From assembly GCA_009778355.1 (NCBI GenBank), contig WRJY01000250.1, forward strand, positions 1 through 8,820: a stretch of 8,820 bases of DNA, written 5' to 3'. Below are positions 1 to 6,682 of this stretch, piece after piece. This DNA comes from Desulfovibrionaceae bacterium (GTDB lineage: Bacteria; Pseudomonadota; Gammaproteobacteria; Burkholderiales; Burkholderiaceae_C). Position 1 is the stretch's first letter. The number at the start of each line of letters is the position of its first letter. The translations under genes were made by a program, and so were the position numbers. Under the pieces are notes generated by a model. The model did not search any database. It was not told where the DNA came from and saw only the letters and a list, made by a program, of their open reading frames with translations.

Positions 1-1
1 T

Positions 2-110
2 GCAAATCCTCGCCATAGCGGGGCTATGGCTGCGGTTTGCGCCTTGCATCCCATCCCGAAAAGGTGTCTGCGCGGGCCCGCTGAGATCGCAAACAGGCTC
101 TTAGGGCCTG
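2..110. repeat. Inverted-repeat-rich block, possible dispersed repeat end
   Basis: No gene is seen here. The block holds several nested dyads. An 8-bp perfect stem with a 3-nt loop lies at 12-30 (GCCATAGC / GCTATGGC) and is flanked by GCAAA (2-6) and TTTGC (36-40), which extend it imperfectly. GTTTGCG at 35-41 is the inverse of CGCAAAC at 88-94. GCGGGCCCGC at 72-81 is a palindrome. CAGGC at 94-98 pairs with GCCTG at 106-110. Such density is typical of a non-coding dispersed repeat, and the block resembles sequence I associate with Comamonadaceae intergenic regions. That resemblance is recollection, not a search. The block may continue beyond the left edge. It lies downstream of the MFS gene and could also act in transcript ending. 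Confidence 0.4.
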
Positions 111-125
111 TTCTGGTCTGAAGTC

Positions 126-150
126 AGCGGCCCCAGCCGCGCGGGCCGCT
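126..150. terminator. GC-rich hairpin downstream of the MFS transporter gene
   Basis: Perfect 8-bp arms AGCGGCCC (126-133) and GGGCCGCT (143-150) enclose a 9-nt loop. The hairpin lies 29 bp past the stop codon of the minus-strand transporter gene. In the minus direction no T-run follows, so it is not a textbook intrinsic terminator for that gene. In the plus direction a short TTTT (155-158) follows. It may stabilise the 3' end of the transporter transcript or act as a weak bidirectional terminator. Confidence 0.35.
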
Positions 151-178
151 CGAGTTTTCCCTGACCTTCTGCGCTGGC

Positions 179-1444
179 TCACTTCTGCGGGTCGTACAGC
201 TTTTCCTTGATGAACAGCGCGGGGATGATGCCGCAAAAAAAGTACGCCACGCCCAGCAGCAGAAAGCCGGTGCCGATGGAGCCGTGCGTGGCCAGGAAGC
301 CGATGATCGCCGGCGCCAGCGCCGCGCCCACGCGCCCGATGTTGTAGGCGCCGCCCACGGCGCTGCCGCGAATACGGGTCTCGAAGCTCTCGGTCATGTA
401 GGTGGCATTGACGCCATAGGGAATGCCGTACAGGAAGCCGAAAATGGTCATCAGGTAAATGATGCTTTCCGGCGACTGGTACAGCACGATCACCGGCAGG
501 AAGATGGCCGTGCCCAGCGCGCCGAAGGCGAAGATGAAGCGCCGCCCGAACCGGTCAGCCAGCCAACCGGCGACGATCTTGCCGATGATCATCGCGACAT
601 AGGTGCCAATCATGTAGCCGGTCATGGCCTTGAAGTTCATGTGCAGCTCTTTTTCCAGATAGGTCGGCATCCAAGTGCTGACGCCGTAGTAGCCGAATTG
701 CAAAAAGCACGCCGTGAACGCCCACAGCATGAACATCCGGGCATGGGCCGGGTTGCTGAAGATCAGGCGCCACGAGCCGTCGCGCTGCTTCGCGCCACCG
801 GCGCCGGCAGCCTTGTCGGCGGTCAGTTTGGCGCGCATGGCCTGCCAGTTGGGCGGCTCGGGCACGATGAACTGCATCAGCACCGCCATGACGACCGGGA
901 TGATGGCGATGTAGAACAGCCAGCGCCAGCCGTAAGTTGGCAGGATCCAGCCGGCCAGCAGAGTGGCAACCAGGTAGCCGACCGACCAGCCCGCTTGCAA
1001 CGAGCCGAGCACCGTGGTGCGGTAGCGGGTGGGCACGTATTCGGCCATCAACGTGTTGCCGACCACATACACCGCGCCCAGGCCGACCGAGGCGAAGAAA
1101 CGCGCCACGGCGAACTGCATGTAGGTCTGCGTCAGCCCCAGGATGGCGGTGCCGATCGAGAAGATGACGATGCACCAGACCGTGACGCGCACGCGGCCAA
1201 ACCGGTCGGCCACCCAGCCGCCCCAGATGCCGCCAACGGCCATGCCCACCAGCGTGATGGTGGCCAGGTAGCCGGCCAACTGGTTGTCGATGCCGAATTC
1301 CTGCTTCAGGCTCGACAGGCTGTAGGACAGGAACATGAAATCCGCGCCATCCACCATCAGCGCCAGAAAAACGAAGACGAATACGGCGATCCAGATGCGG
1401 TCGCCGGCCGCGGGTTGCGCGGGTTTCACGGAAAGGTTTTGCAC
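179..1444 (-). CDS. MFS transporter, aromatic acid:H+ symporter (AAHS)-like
   Basis: A 421-residue inner-membrane secondary transporter with the usual MFS length and about 12 hydrophobic segments, split by a polar central loop (about residues 200-230). Transmembrane segment 1 carries DGAD (residues 32-35), the D-G-x-D motif of the AAHS/PcaK group. The two MFS motif-A loops are GGWVADRFGR (75-84) after TM2 and GWLADRFGRR (293-302) after TM8. AEYVPTRYR (134-142) and TESFETRIRG (351-360) match the conserved E-x-x-x-x-R-x-R loops of sugar and organic-acid porters. The start is GTG: a strong AAGGAGG lies 8 nt upstream and the next methionine is residue 30, inside TM1. The family suggests proton-coupled uptake of an aromatic or other carboxylic acid. 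The substrate is not deducible, and a sugar-acid or monocarboxylate role is possible. It is the only gene left of parE in the window and is probably transcribed alone. Confidence 0.88.
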   Translation of the reverse strand: MQNLSVKPAQPAAGDRIWIAVFVFVFLALMVDGADFMFLSYSLSSLKQEFGIDNQLAGYLATITLVGMAVGGIWGGWVADRFGRVRVTVWCIVIFSIGTAILGLTQTYMQFAVARFFASVGLGAVYVVGNTLMAEYVPTRYRTTVLGSLQAGWSVGYLVATLLAGWILPTYGWRWLFYIAIIPVVMAVLMQFIVPEPPNWQAMRAKLTADKAAGAGGAKQRDGSWRLIFSNPAHARMFMLWAFTACFLQFGYYGVSTWMPTYLEKELHMNFKAMTGYMIGTYVAMIIGKIVAGWLADRFGRRFIFAFGALGTAIFLPVIVLYQSPESIIYLMTIFGFLYGIPYGVNATYMTESFETRIRGSAVGGAYNIGRVGAALAPAIIGFLATHGSIGTGFLLLGVAYFFCGIIPALFIKEKLYDPQK

Positions 1445-1452
1445 GTGGTTTT

Positions 1453-1459
1453 CCTCCTT
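1453..1459 (-). promoter_or_regulatory. Shine-Dalgarno site fixing the GTG start of the MFS gene
   Basis: The minus strand reads AAGGAGG, a near-perfect anti-16S match, with 8 nt between it and the GTG at 1444-1442. It supports the non-ATG start. No convincing -35/-10 pair was found in the 92-bp gap upstream. Confidence 0.8.
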
Positions 1460-1491
1460 GATTTCAATTCACAAGATCAACAATATCTCTG

Positions 1492-1519
1492 CGTCATTGC
1501 CGCCTGCGCGGGAATGACG
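1492..1519. repeat. REP-like hairpin between parE and the MFS gene
   Basis: CGTCATT (1492-1498) and AATGACG (1513-1519) are perfect inverted arms. Inner bases C1500-C1503 pair with G1508-G1511, leaving one G-G mismatch (1499/1512), so 11 of 12 pairs form around a 4-nt loop. The core resembles the widespread GTCATTCCC...GGGAATGAC class of short bacterial repeats (Neisseria dRS3 has ATTCCC-N8-GGGAAT), with one base changed. It begins 17 bp past the parE stop codon. There is no T-run after it on the minus strand, so it is more likely a dispersed REP-type element that may stabilise or attenuate the parE transcript than an intrinsic terminator. Confidence 0.6.
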
Positions 1520-1536
1520 GTGGGGAACAGGTGGAA

Positions 1537-3516
1537 TCAAACATCCACCTCCACGGCATCGCCGTGCAGTTCCATGAGTTCGCGCCGCGCGGCGGCTTCT
1601 CCCTTGCCCATGAGTTTGGTCATTTCGGCGGCGGTCTGGCTGAAGTCGAGCGGCGCCAGCCGCACCGGCAGCAGGCGGCGGGTGTCGGGGTTGAGGGTGG
1701 TTTCCCACAGTTGTTCGGCGTTCATCTCGCCCAGGCCCTTGAAGCGGCTGATGCTCCATTTGCCTTCGGGCACGCCGTCTTTGCGCAGTTTGTCGAGCAT
1801 GGCGGCCAGCTCGCTTTCGTCCAGCGCGTACATCTTGGCGGCGGGCTTTTTACCGCGCGCGGGCGCGTCCACCCTGAACAGCGGCGGGCGCGCGACGAAA
1901 ACGTGCCCGGCGTCGATCAGCCTGGGGAAGTGGCGCAAAAACAGCGTCAGCAGCAGCACCTGGATGTGCGAGCCGTCCACGTCCGCATCCGACAGGATGC
2001 AGATCTTGCCGTAGCGCAGGCCAGACAAATCCACATCATCGCCCGGGCCGTGCGGATCGACGCCGATGGCCACCGCGATGTCGTGCACCTCGGTGTTCTT
2101 GAACAGCAGGTCGCGCTCGACCTCCCAGGTGTTGAGCACCTTGCCGCGCAGCGGCAGCACGGCCTGCGTTTCCTTGTCGCGGCCCATCTTGGCGCTGCCG
2201 CCGGCGGAATCGCCCTCGACCAGAAAGACCTCGTTGAACGCGATGTCGCGGCTTTCGCAGTCGGTCAGCTTGCCCGGCAGCACGGCTACGCCGCTGCCCT
2301 TGCGCTTTTCGACTTTCTGGCCGGCGCGCTGGCGGCTTTGCGCGGCCTTGATGGCCAGTTCGGCCAGCCGCTTGCCGTGCTCGACATGCTGATTCAGCCA
2401 CAGCTCCAGCGCCGGGCGCACGGTGCCGGACACCAGCCGCAGCGCGTCGCGCGAATTCAGCCGCTCCTTGATTTGGCCCTGGAACTGCGGGTCCAGCACC
2501 TTGGCCGAGAGCACATAACTGGCCCGCGCGAACACGTCTTCGGGCATCAGCTTGACGCCCTTGGGCAGCAGCGCGTGCAGATCGATGAAGCCCTTGACGG
2601 CCTGGAACAGCCCGTCGCGCAGCCCGCTGTCGTGCGTGCCGCCGGCGGTGGTGGGGATCAGATTGACGTAGCTTTCGCGCACCGGCTGGCCGTCTTCGGT
2701 GAAGGCCACGGCCCACTGGGCGCCTTCGCCCTCGGCAAAGGCGTCGGCATCCTTGCCGGCGTAGCCCTCGCCCTCGAAGATGGGAATCACGGCATCGGCG
2801 GGCAGCGTCTGCTCCAGGTAGTCGCGCAGGCCGCCCTTGTACTGCCAGGTCTGGATGTCCTTTTTCTTTTCGTCGATGAGCTGCACCGTCACGCCCGGCA
2901 TCAGCACGGCCTTGCTGCGCAGCAGGTGCACCAGGTCGGCCTGGGGCAGCGCGGGCGACTCGAAGTATTTGGCGTCGGGCCACACGCGCACCGTGGTGCC
3001 CTGCTTGCGGTCGCCCTCGGCCTGCTTGCGCAGCGCAAGCGGCTCGACCACGTCGCCGCCCTCGAAGGCCATGGCGGCGACCACGCCCTCGCGGTGGCTG
3101 GCAACCTGCATGCGCCTTGCCAGCGCGTTGGTCACACTCACGCCCACGCCGTGCAGGCCGCCCGAAAAACTGTAGGCCTGGCCCTGACCCTTGTCGAACT
3201 TGCCGCCCGCGTGCAGGCGGGTGTAAACCAGTTCCAGCACCGGCGCCTTTTCCTCCGGGTGCGGGCCATAGGGAATGCCGCGGCCATCGTCCTCGACGCC
3301 GACCGAACCGTCGGCGTGCAGCGTAACGCGAATCTTCTTGCCGTAACCGGCCAGCGCCTCGTCGGCGGCGTTGTCGATCACCTCCTGGATGATGTGCAGC
3401 GGGGTGTCGGTGCGGGTGTACATGCCGGGCCGCTGCTTGACGGGTTCCAGCCCTTTCAGCACCCGGATCGAACCTTCGGAGTAACCGGCGTTGGAGGAGG
3501 CGGTTTGCGTAGCCAT
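1537..3516 (-). CDS. parE: DNA topoisomerase IV subunit B (ParE)
   Basis: The 659-residue ATPase subunit of topoisomerase IV, which with ParC decatenates daughter chromosomes and relaxes supercoils in the cytoplasm. The N-terminal GHKL ATPase has EVIDNAADEA (45-54), DDGRGIP (76-82) and the glycine-rich lid LHGVGVSVTN (121-130). A transducer domain follows to about residue 395. The TOPRIM domain has EGDSAGGSA (434-442), LPLRGKVLN (454-462) and the metal-binding DADVDGSHI (510-518). The C-terminal RFKGLGEM (591-598) is also present. Length and the lack of the large GyrB TOPRIM insertion favour ParE over GyrB. I chose the ATG at 3516. The frame stays open upstream, with a TTG at 3549, but those residues do not look like a ParE N-terminus and the chosen start gives a normal one. 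No strong Shine-Dalgarno precedes the ATG. parC is not in the window. Confidence 0.96.
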   Translation of the reverse strand: MATQTASSNAGYSEGSIRVLKGLEPVKQRPGMYTRTDTPLHIIQEVIDNAADEALAGYGKKIRVTLHADGSVGVEDDGRGIPYGPHPEEKAPVLELVYTRLHAGGKFDKGQGQAYSFSGGLHGVGVSVTNALARRMQVASHREGVVAAMAFEGGDVVEPLALRKQAEGDRKQGTTVRVWPDAKYFESPALPQADLVHLLRSKAVLMPGVTVQLIDEKKKDIQTWQYKGGLRDYLEQTLPADAVIPIFEGEGYAGKDADAFAEGEGAQWAVAFTEDGQPVRESYVNLIPTTAGGTHDSGLRDGLFQAVKGFIDLHALLPKGVKLMPEDVFARASYVLSAKVLDPQFQGQIKERLNSRDALRLVSGTVRPALELWLNQHVEHGKRLAELAIKAAQSRQRAGQKVEKRKGSGVAVLPGKLTDCESRDIAFNEVFLVEGDSAGGSAKMGRDKETQAVLPLRGKVLNTWEVERDLLFKNTEVHDIAVAIGVDPHGPGDDVDLSGLRYGKICILSDADVDGSHIQVLLLTLFLRHFPRLIDAGHVFVARPPLFRVDAPARGKKPAAKMYALDESELAAMLDKLRKDGVPEGKWSISRFKGLGEMNAEQLWETTLNPDTRRLLPVRLAPLDFSQTAAEMTKLMGKGEAAARRELMELHGDAVEVDV

Positions 3517-3524
3517 AACCACGT

Positions 3525-3530
3525 ATTGTA
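3525..3530 (-). promoter_or_regulatory. Candidate -10 box for parE
   Basis: The minus strand reads TACAAT (5 of 6 matches to TATAAT). The box ends 8 nt before the parE ATG, so the predicted transcript would start only one to three bases before the ATG and be nearly leaderless. That fits the absence of a Shine-Dalgarno sequence. The -35 region at 15-18 bp spacing is poor (CCAGTT at 17 bp), so this is a weak call. Confidence 0.3.
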
Positions 3531-3617
3531 ACTTTCCGGGTCTCGGCAACTGGATGCAAACACAGCCCGCGCTGAAATGCCGCCAGCCGCCAGTCAGGCG
3601 CTGGATTCGGTCAGACG

Positions 3618-3635
3618 CGCAATGTGAACATTGCG
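3618..3635. repeat. Perfect 8-bp dyad, operator-like or hairpin
   Basis: CGCAATGT (3618-3625) and ACATTGCG (3628-3635) are exact inverse complements separated by GA. The dyad lies about 100 bp upstream of the parE start and about 125 bp beyond the korB stop. The symmetry suits a dimeric repressor site or a small hairpin at the 3' end of the kor transcript. There is no T-run next to it. I recognise no specific regulator consensus. Confidence 0.45.
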
Positions 3636-3758
3636 GACGCTGGGGACGATTCCTGCCGGCGAACTGGCACGCTGCTTCGATCTTGGCGATGAGGGTCGTG
3701 CGTGGCTCTTCGCAGGCGCTGCCTTGCGGGTGCCATCAAAATGGCGAGAAACAGGCAC

Positions 3759-4814
3759 TCAGCGCAAGGCGGCGTTGATCTTCTCCAGCGCCTGGGCGCC
3801 GGGGCAGAGGTCGGCGGAGCCGAGGGCGTTGAGCGGGCGCTCGATGGTGTTCAGCGCCGTGTGCAGGTCGGTGGCCAGCGGATCGACGTAGAGCAGGCCG
3901 GTGACGATTTCGCCCATTTCCTGATGGCGCTGCATGTACGCCATGGCGGCGTAGCGGTCGCCGGGGTTGTAGTCGGGGTGCAGGCTGCGCAGGCGCAGCA
4001 GGGTGCCGTCGTGCTGGCGCACGTTCATGACTTCGCCGGGCGCCATGTCGATGCTGATCGGCTCGTGGCTGCCGATGAAGTCGATGCGGCTGACGGCCTC
4101 GTTGTGCTCGCGCACGTAGTCGTAGCTCTTGGTGCTGCCGGGGTGGTTGTTGAACGACACGCAGGGGCTGATGACGTCGATGAAGGCCGCGCCGCCGTGG
4201 CTCAGGGCACCCTTGATGAGGGGGACTAGCTGCGCCTTGTTGCCCGAAAAGCTGCGCCCCACGTAAGTGGCGCCCAGTTGCAGGGCGAGGGCCACCAGAT
4301 CCACCGGGCTGTCGGTGTTGACGACGCCTTTCTTGCTTTTGGAGCCCTGGTCGGCGGTGGCGGAGAACTGGCCCTTGGTCAGGCCATAGACGCCGTTGTT
4401 TTCGACGATGTAGGCCATGCGCACGCCGCGCCGCATGGCGTTGGCGAACTGGCTCAGGCCGATGGAGGCCGAGTCGCCATCGCCGGAGATGCCCAGGTAC
4501 AGCAGGTCGCGGTTGGCCAGGTTGGCGCCGGTCAGCACGCTGGGCATACGGCCATGCACGGTGTTGAAGCCGTGCGAGGCGCCGAGGAAGTAGTCCGGCG
4601 TTTTGGAGCTGCAACCAATGCCGGAGAGCTTGGCGACGCGATGCGGTTCGATGTCGAGCTGCCAGCAGGCCTCGATGATGGCCGCCGAGATGGAATCGTG
4701 CCCGCAGCCGGCGCACAGCGTGGAGATTTTGCCTTCGTAGTCGCGCCGCGTGTAGCCGACTTTGTTGGCGGCCAGCGTGGGGTGGTGCAGCTTGGGTTTG
4801 GCGAGGTAGGTCAT
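3759..4814 (-). CDS. korB: 2-oxoacid:acceptor oxidoreductase beta subunit (TPP, KorB type)
   Basis: This 351-residue catalytic subunit binds thiamine diphosphate and decarboxylates a 2-oxoacid with CoA and low-potential electron release. The TPP/Mg signature is GDGDSASIG (111-119) followed by ENNGVYGLTKGQFS (138-151). Four cysteines sit where this family binds its single [4Fe-4S] cluster: C34 and C37 in CAGCGH, C68 in GIGCSSKTP, and C218 in SPCVSFN. The stretch ASHGFNTVHGRMPSVLTGAN (79-98) is typical of the family. The ATG overlaps the korA stop by 4 bases (ATGA) and AAGGAG lies 5 nt upstream, so translation is coupled to korA. 2-Oxoglutarate is the best guess for substrate from the KorB-like sequence, but pyruvate or branched-chain oxoacids cannot be excluded. 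The protein is somewhat long for the family because of a C-terminal extension after the last cysteine. Confidence 0.9.
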   Translation of the reverse strand: MTYLAKPKLHHPTLAANKVGYTRRDYEGKISTLCAGCGHDSISAAIIEACWQLDIEPHRVAKLSGIGCSSKTPDYFLGASHGFNTVHGRMPSVLTGANLANRDLLYLGISGDGDSASIGLSQFANAMRRGVRMAYIVENNGVYGLTKGQFSATADQGSKSKKGVVNTDSPVDLVALALQLGATYVGRSFSGNKAQLVPLIKGALSHGGAAFIDVISPCVSFNNHPGSTKSYDYVREHNEAVSRIDFIGSHEPISIDMAPGEVMNVRQHDGTLLRLRSLHPDYNPGDRYAAMAYMQRHQEMGEIVTGLLYVDPLATDLHTALNTIERPLNALGSADLCPGAQALEKINAALR

Positions 4815-6682
4815 GCACGCTCCTTGTTGACGCGCTTGGCAGTCAGGTCGGCAATGGTTTCGGTGATGAAGCGCGCCGTGATCGGCGTGCCGTCATAGTG
4901 CAGCACGGGCGTCAGACGGGCCGGATCGACGCCGATTTCGTTGACCAGCAGGCTGCGCATCTGCGCATCGCGGTTCTGCTCGACGACGAACACCTGCTCG
5001 TGCTGGGCCAGGAATTCGGCCACGCTGCCTGGGAACGGAAAGGCGCGCAACCGCATGGCGTCCACATGGATGCCGCGCTGTTCCAGCGTTTGCAGCGCCT
5101 CACGCATGGCCGGGCTGGTGGAGCCGAAATAGATCACGCCCAACGGCGTCTTTTTGGGCGCCGCACGCTGCACCGGCTGCGGCACCAGGGTGGCGGCGGT
5201 GCGGAATTTTTTCAGCAGCCGCTCCATGTTGTAGATGTAGTCGGGGCCGCGTTCGGAGTAGCGCGCATAGGCATCGCGCGTGGTGCCGCGCGTGAAGAAG
5301 CTGCCCAGGCTGGGGTGCGTGCCCGGCAGCGTGCGCCACGGAATGCCGTCGCCGTCCACGTCCTTGTAGCGGCCAAAGTCGCGCCCGGCTTCGAGCTCTT
5401 CGGCGCTCATGACCTTGCCGCGGTCGTAAGTGCGGCTGTCGTCCCACGCAAAGGGCTCGCACAGGCGCTGGTTCATGCCGATGTCGAGGTCGGTCATGAC
5501 GAAGATCGGCGTTTGCAGCCGCTCGGCTAGGTCGAGCGCGGCGGCGGAGTGCTCGAAGCACTCGTGCGGGTCTTCGGGAAACAGCAGCACGTGCTTGGTG
5601 TCGCCGTGCGAGGCATAGGCGCAGGCCAGGATGTCGGACTGCTGCGTGCGCGTGGGCATGCCCGTCGATGGGCCGCCGCGCTGCACGTTGATGAGGGTGA
5701 TGGGGATTTCGGCGAAGTAGGCCAGGCCGATGAACTCGCTCATCAGCGAAATGCCCGGCCCCGACGTGGCGGTGAAGGCGCGCGCGCCGTTCCAGCCGGC
5801 GCCCACCACCATGCCGATGGAGGCCAGTTCGTCCTCGGCCTGCACGATGGCAAAACGCTGCCGGCCCGTGGCCGGGTCGATGCGGAATTTGGAGCAGTAT
5901 TTCTGGAACGATTCGGGCACCGACGACGAGGGCGTGATGGGGTACCACGCCGACACCGTGGCGCCGCCGTACACGCAGCCCAGCGCGGCGGCGCTGTTGC
6001 CATCGGTGAAAATGCGCTTGCCCACGGCATCGGCGCGCCGCACTTGCAGCCCGACGCGGCGCCCGCTCAAATGTTCGCGCGCGAAGTCGCAGCCCAGGCG
6101 CAGGGCCTGCACGTTGGAGGCCAGCAGCCGTTCCTTGCCCTTGTACTGCTCGCCAAAGAGCTTTTCAATCACCTCTGGCTCGATGCCCAGCAGCACCGCC
6201 AGCGCGCCCACGTAGATGATGTTCTTGAACAACTGGCGCTGGCGCGCGTCTTGATAGACGGCGTTGCAGATTTCGGTCAGCGGCATGGCGATGACGGTGA
6301 TGTCGTCGCGGAACTTCGATTGCGGCAGCGCGCGTGTGCTGTCGTAGAACAGGTAGCCGCCGGGTTCGAGCTCGGCCACGTCGGCGTCCCAGGTCTGCGG
6401 GTTCATGGCCACCATCATGTCGGTGCCGCCGCGCCGGCCCAGGTGGCCGGCTTCGGTCACGCGCACTTCGTACCAGGTCGGCATACCCTGGATGTTGCTG
6501 GGAAAGATGTTGCGCGGGCTGACCGGCACGCCCATGCGCAGGATGGCCTTGGCGAACAGTTCGTTGGCCGATGCCGAGCCCGAGCCGTTGACGTTGGCGA
6601 ATTTGATGACGAAGTCGTTCACGGCCTCGATGGGCCGCGCTGCGTCCCTGGCAGGCGTTTTGGATGGCAGGGTGGCGCTCAT
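4811..6682 (-). CDS. korA: 2-oxoacid:acceptor oxidoreductase, fused gamma-alpha subunit (KorA type)
   Basis: A 623-residue fusion of two parts that are separate subunits in some archaeal enzymes. Residues about 20-200 form the gamma domain, which starts FVIKFANVNGSGSASANELF (24-43) where classic gamma subunits have G-x-G-G-Q-G. Residues about 225-623 form the alpha (pyrimidine-type) domain, with YPITPSSS (247-254), FTATSGPGISLMSEF (303-317) and VQRGGPSTGMPTRTQQSD (333-350), the loop that contacts the 2-oxoacid. DVDGDGIPWRTLPGTHP (441-457) resembles a Ca-binding loop and is, as I recall, characteristic of this family. No ferredoxin cysteine motifs are present; the upstream gene supplies them. 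The start is the ATG at 6682: it overlaps the preceding stop as ATGA and has AGGAGG 7 nt upstream. An upstream ATG at 6805 would run through that gene and is unlikely. Confidence 0.9.
   Translation of the reverse strand: MSATLPSKTPARDAARPIEAVNDFVIKFANVNGSGSASANELFAKAILRMGVPVSPRNIFPSNIQGMPTWYEVRVTEAGHLGRRGGTDMMVAMNPQTWDADVAELEPGGYLFYDSTRALPQSKFRDDITVIAMPLTEICNAVYQDARQRQLFKNIIYVGALAVLLGIEPEVIEKLFGEQYKGKERLLASNVQALRLGCDFAREHLSGRRVGLQVRRADAVGKRIFTDGNSAAALGCVYGGATVSAWYPITPSSSVPESFQKYCSKFRIDPATGRQRFAIVQAEDELASIGMVVGAGWNGARAFTATSGPGISLMSEFIGLAYFAEIPITLINVQRGGPSTGMPTRTQQSDILACAYASHGDTKHVLLFPEDPHECFEHSAAALDLAERLQTPIFVMTDLDIGMNQRLCEPFAWDDSRTYDRGKVMSAEELEAGRDFGRYKDVDGDGIPWRTLPGTHPSLGSFFTRGTTRDAYARYSERGPDYIYNMERLLKKFRTAATLVPQPVQRAAPKKTPLGVIYFGSTSPAMREALQTLEQRGIHVDAMRLRAFPFPGSVAEFLAQHEQVFVVEQNRDAQMRSLLVNEIGVDPARLTPVLHYDGTPITARFITETIADLTAKRVNKERA
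4820..4825 (-). promoter_or_regulatory. Shine-Dalgarno site for korB inside korA
   Basis: The minus strand reads AAGGAG, 5 nt before the korB ATG at 4814, within the last codons of korA. Together with the ATGA overlap it indicates translational coupling and a fixed subunit ratio. Confidence 0.75.

Larger units (their letters stand above)
3517..3758. other. Intergenic region between korB and parE
   Basis: This 242-bp gap has no gene I can name. It contains a perfect 8-bp dyad (3618-3635) and the candidate parE -10 box. The parE frame stays open upstream to about 3740 but has no ATG there. It includes a short stretch with two close cysteines (C-x-x-C) in a basic context. A plus-strand frame is also open from 3628 through the gap. 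Either could be a decayed gene piece or simply GC-rich chance. No T-tailed terminator for the kor operon is evident. Confidence 0.4.

Noticed and set aside
284..2014. A 576-codon plus-strand open frame across the MFS gene and the end of parE
   Set aside because: It spans two real genes on the other strand and their gap, has low-complexity charged content, and no domain is visible.
1537..3516. GyrB instead of ParE
   Set aside because: Length of 659 residues and the absence of the large TOPRIM-domain insertion of proteobacterial GyrB favour ParE.
1531..3531. A 666-codon plus-strand open frame covering almost all of parE
   Set aside because: It is the antisense shadow of a GC-rich gene. Its translation is His/Gln/Ala/Arg-rich with no recognisable domain, while the minus strand encodes every ParE motif.
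3517..3549. TTG at 3549 as the parE start
   Set aside because: It would add 11 residues untypical of ParE and has no Shine-Dalgarno sequence. The ATG at 3516 gives a normal ParE N-terminus.
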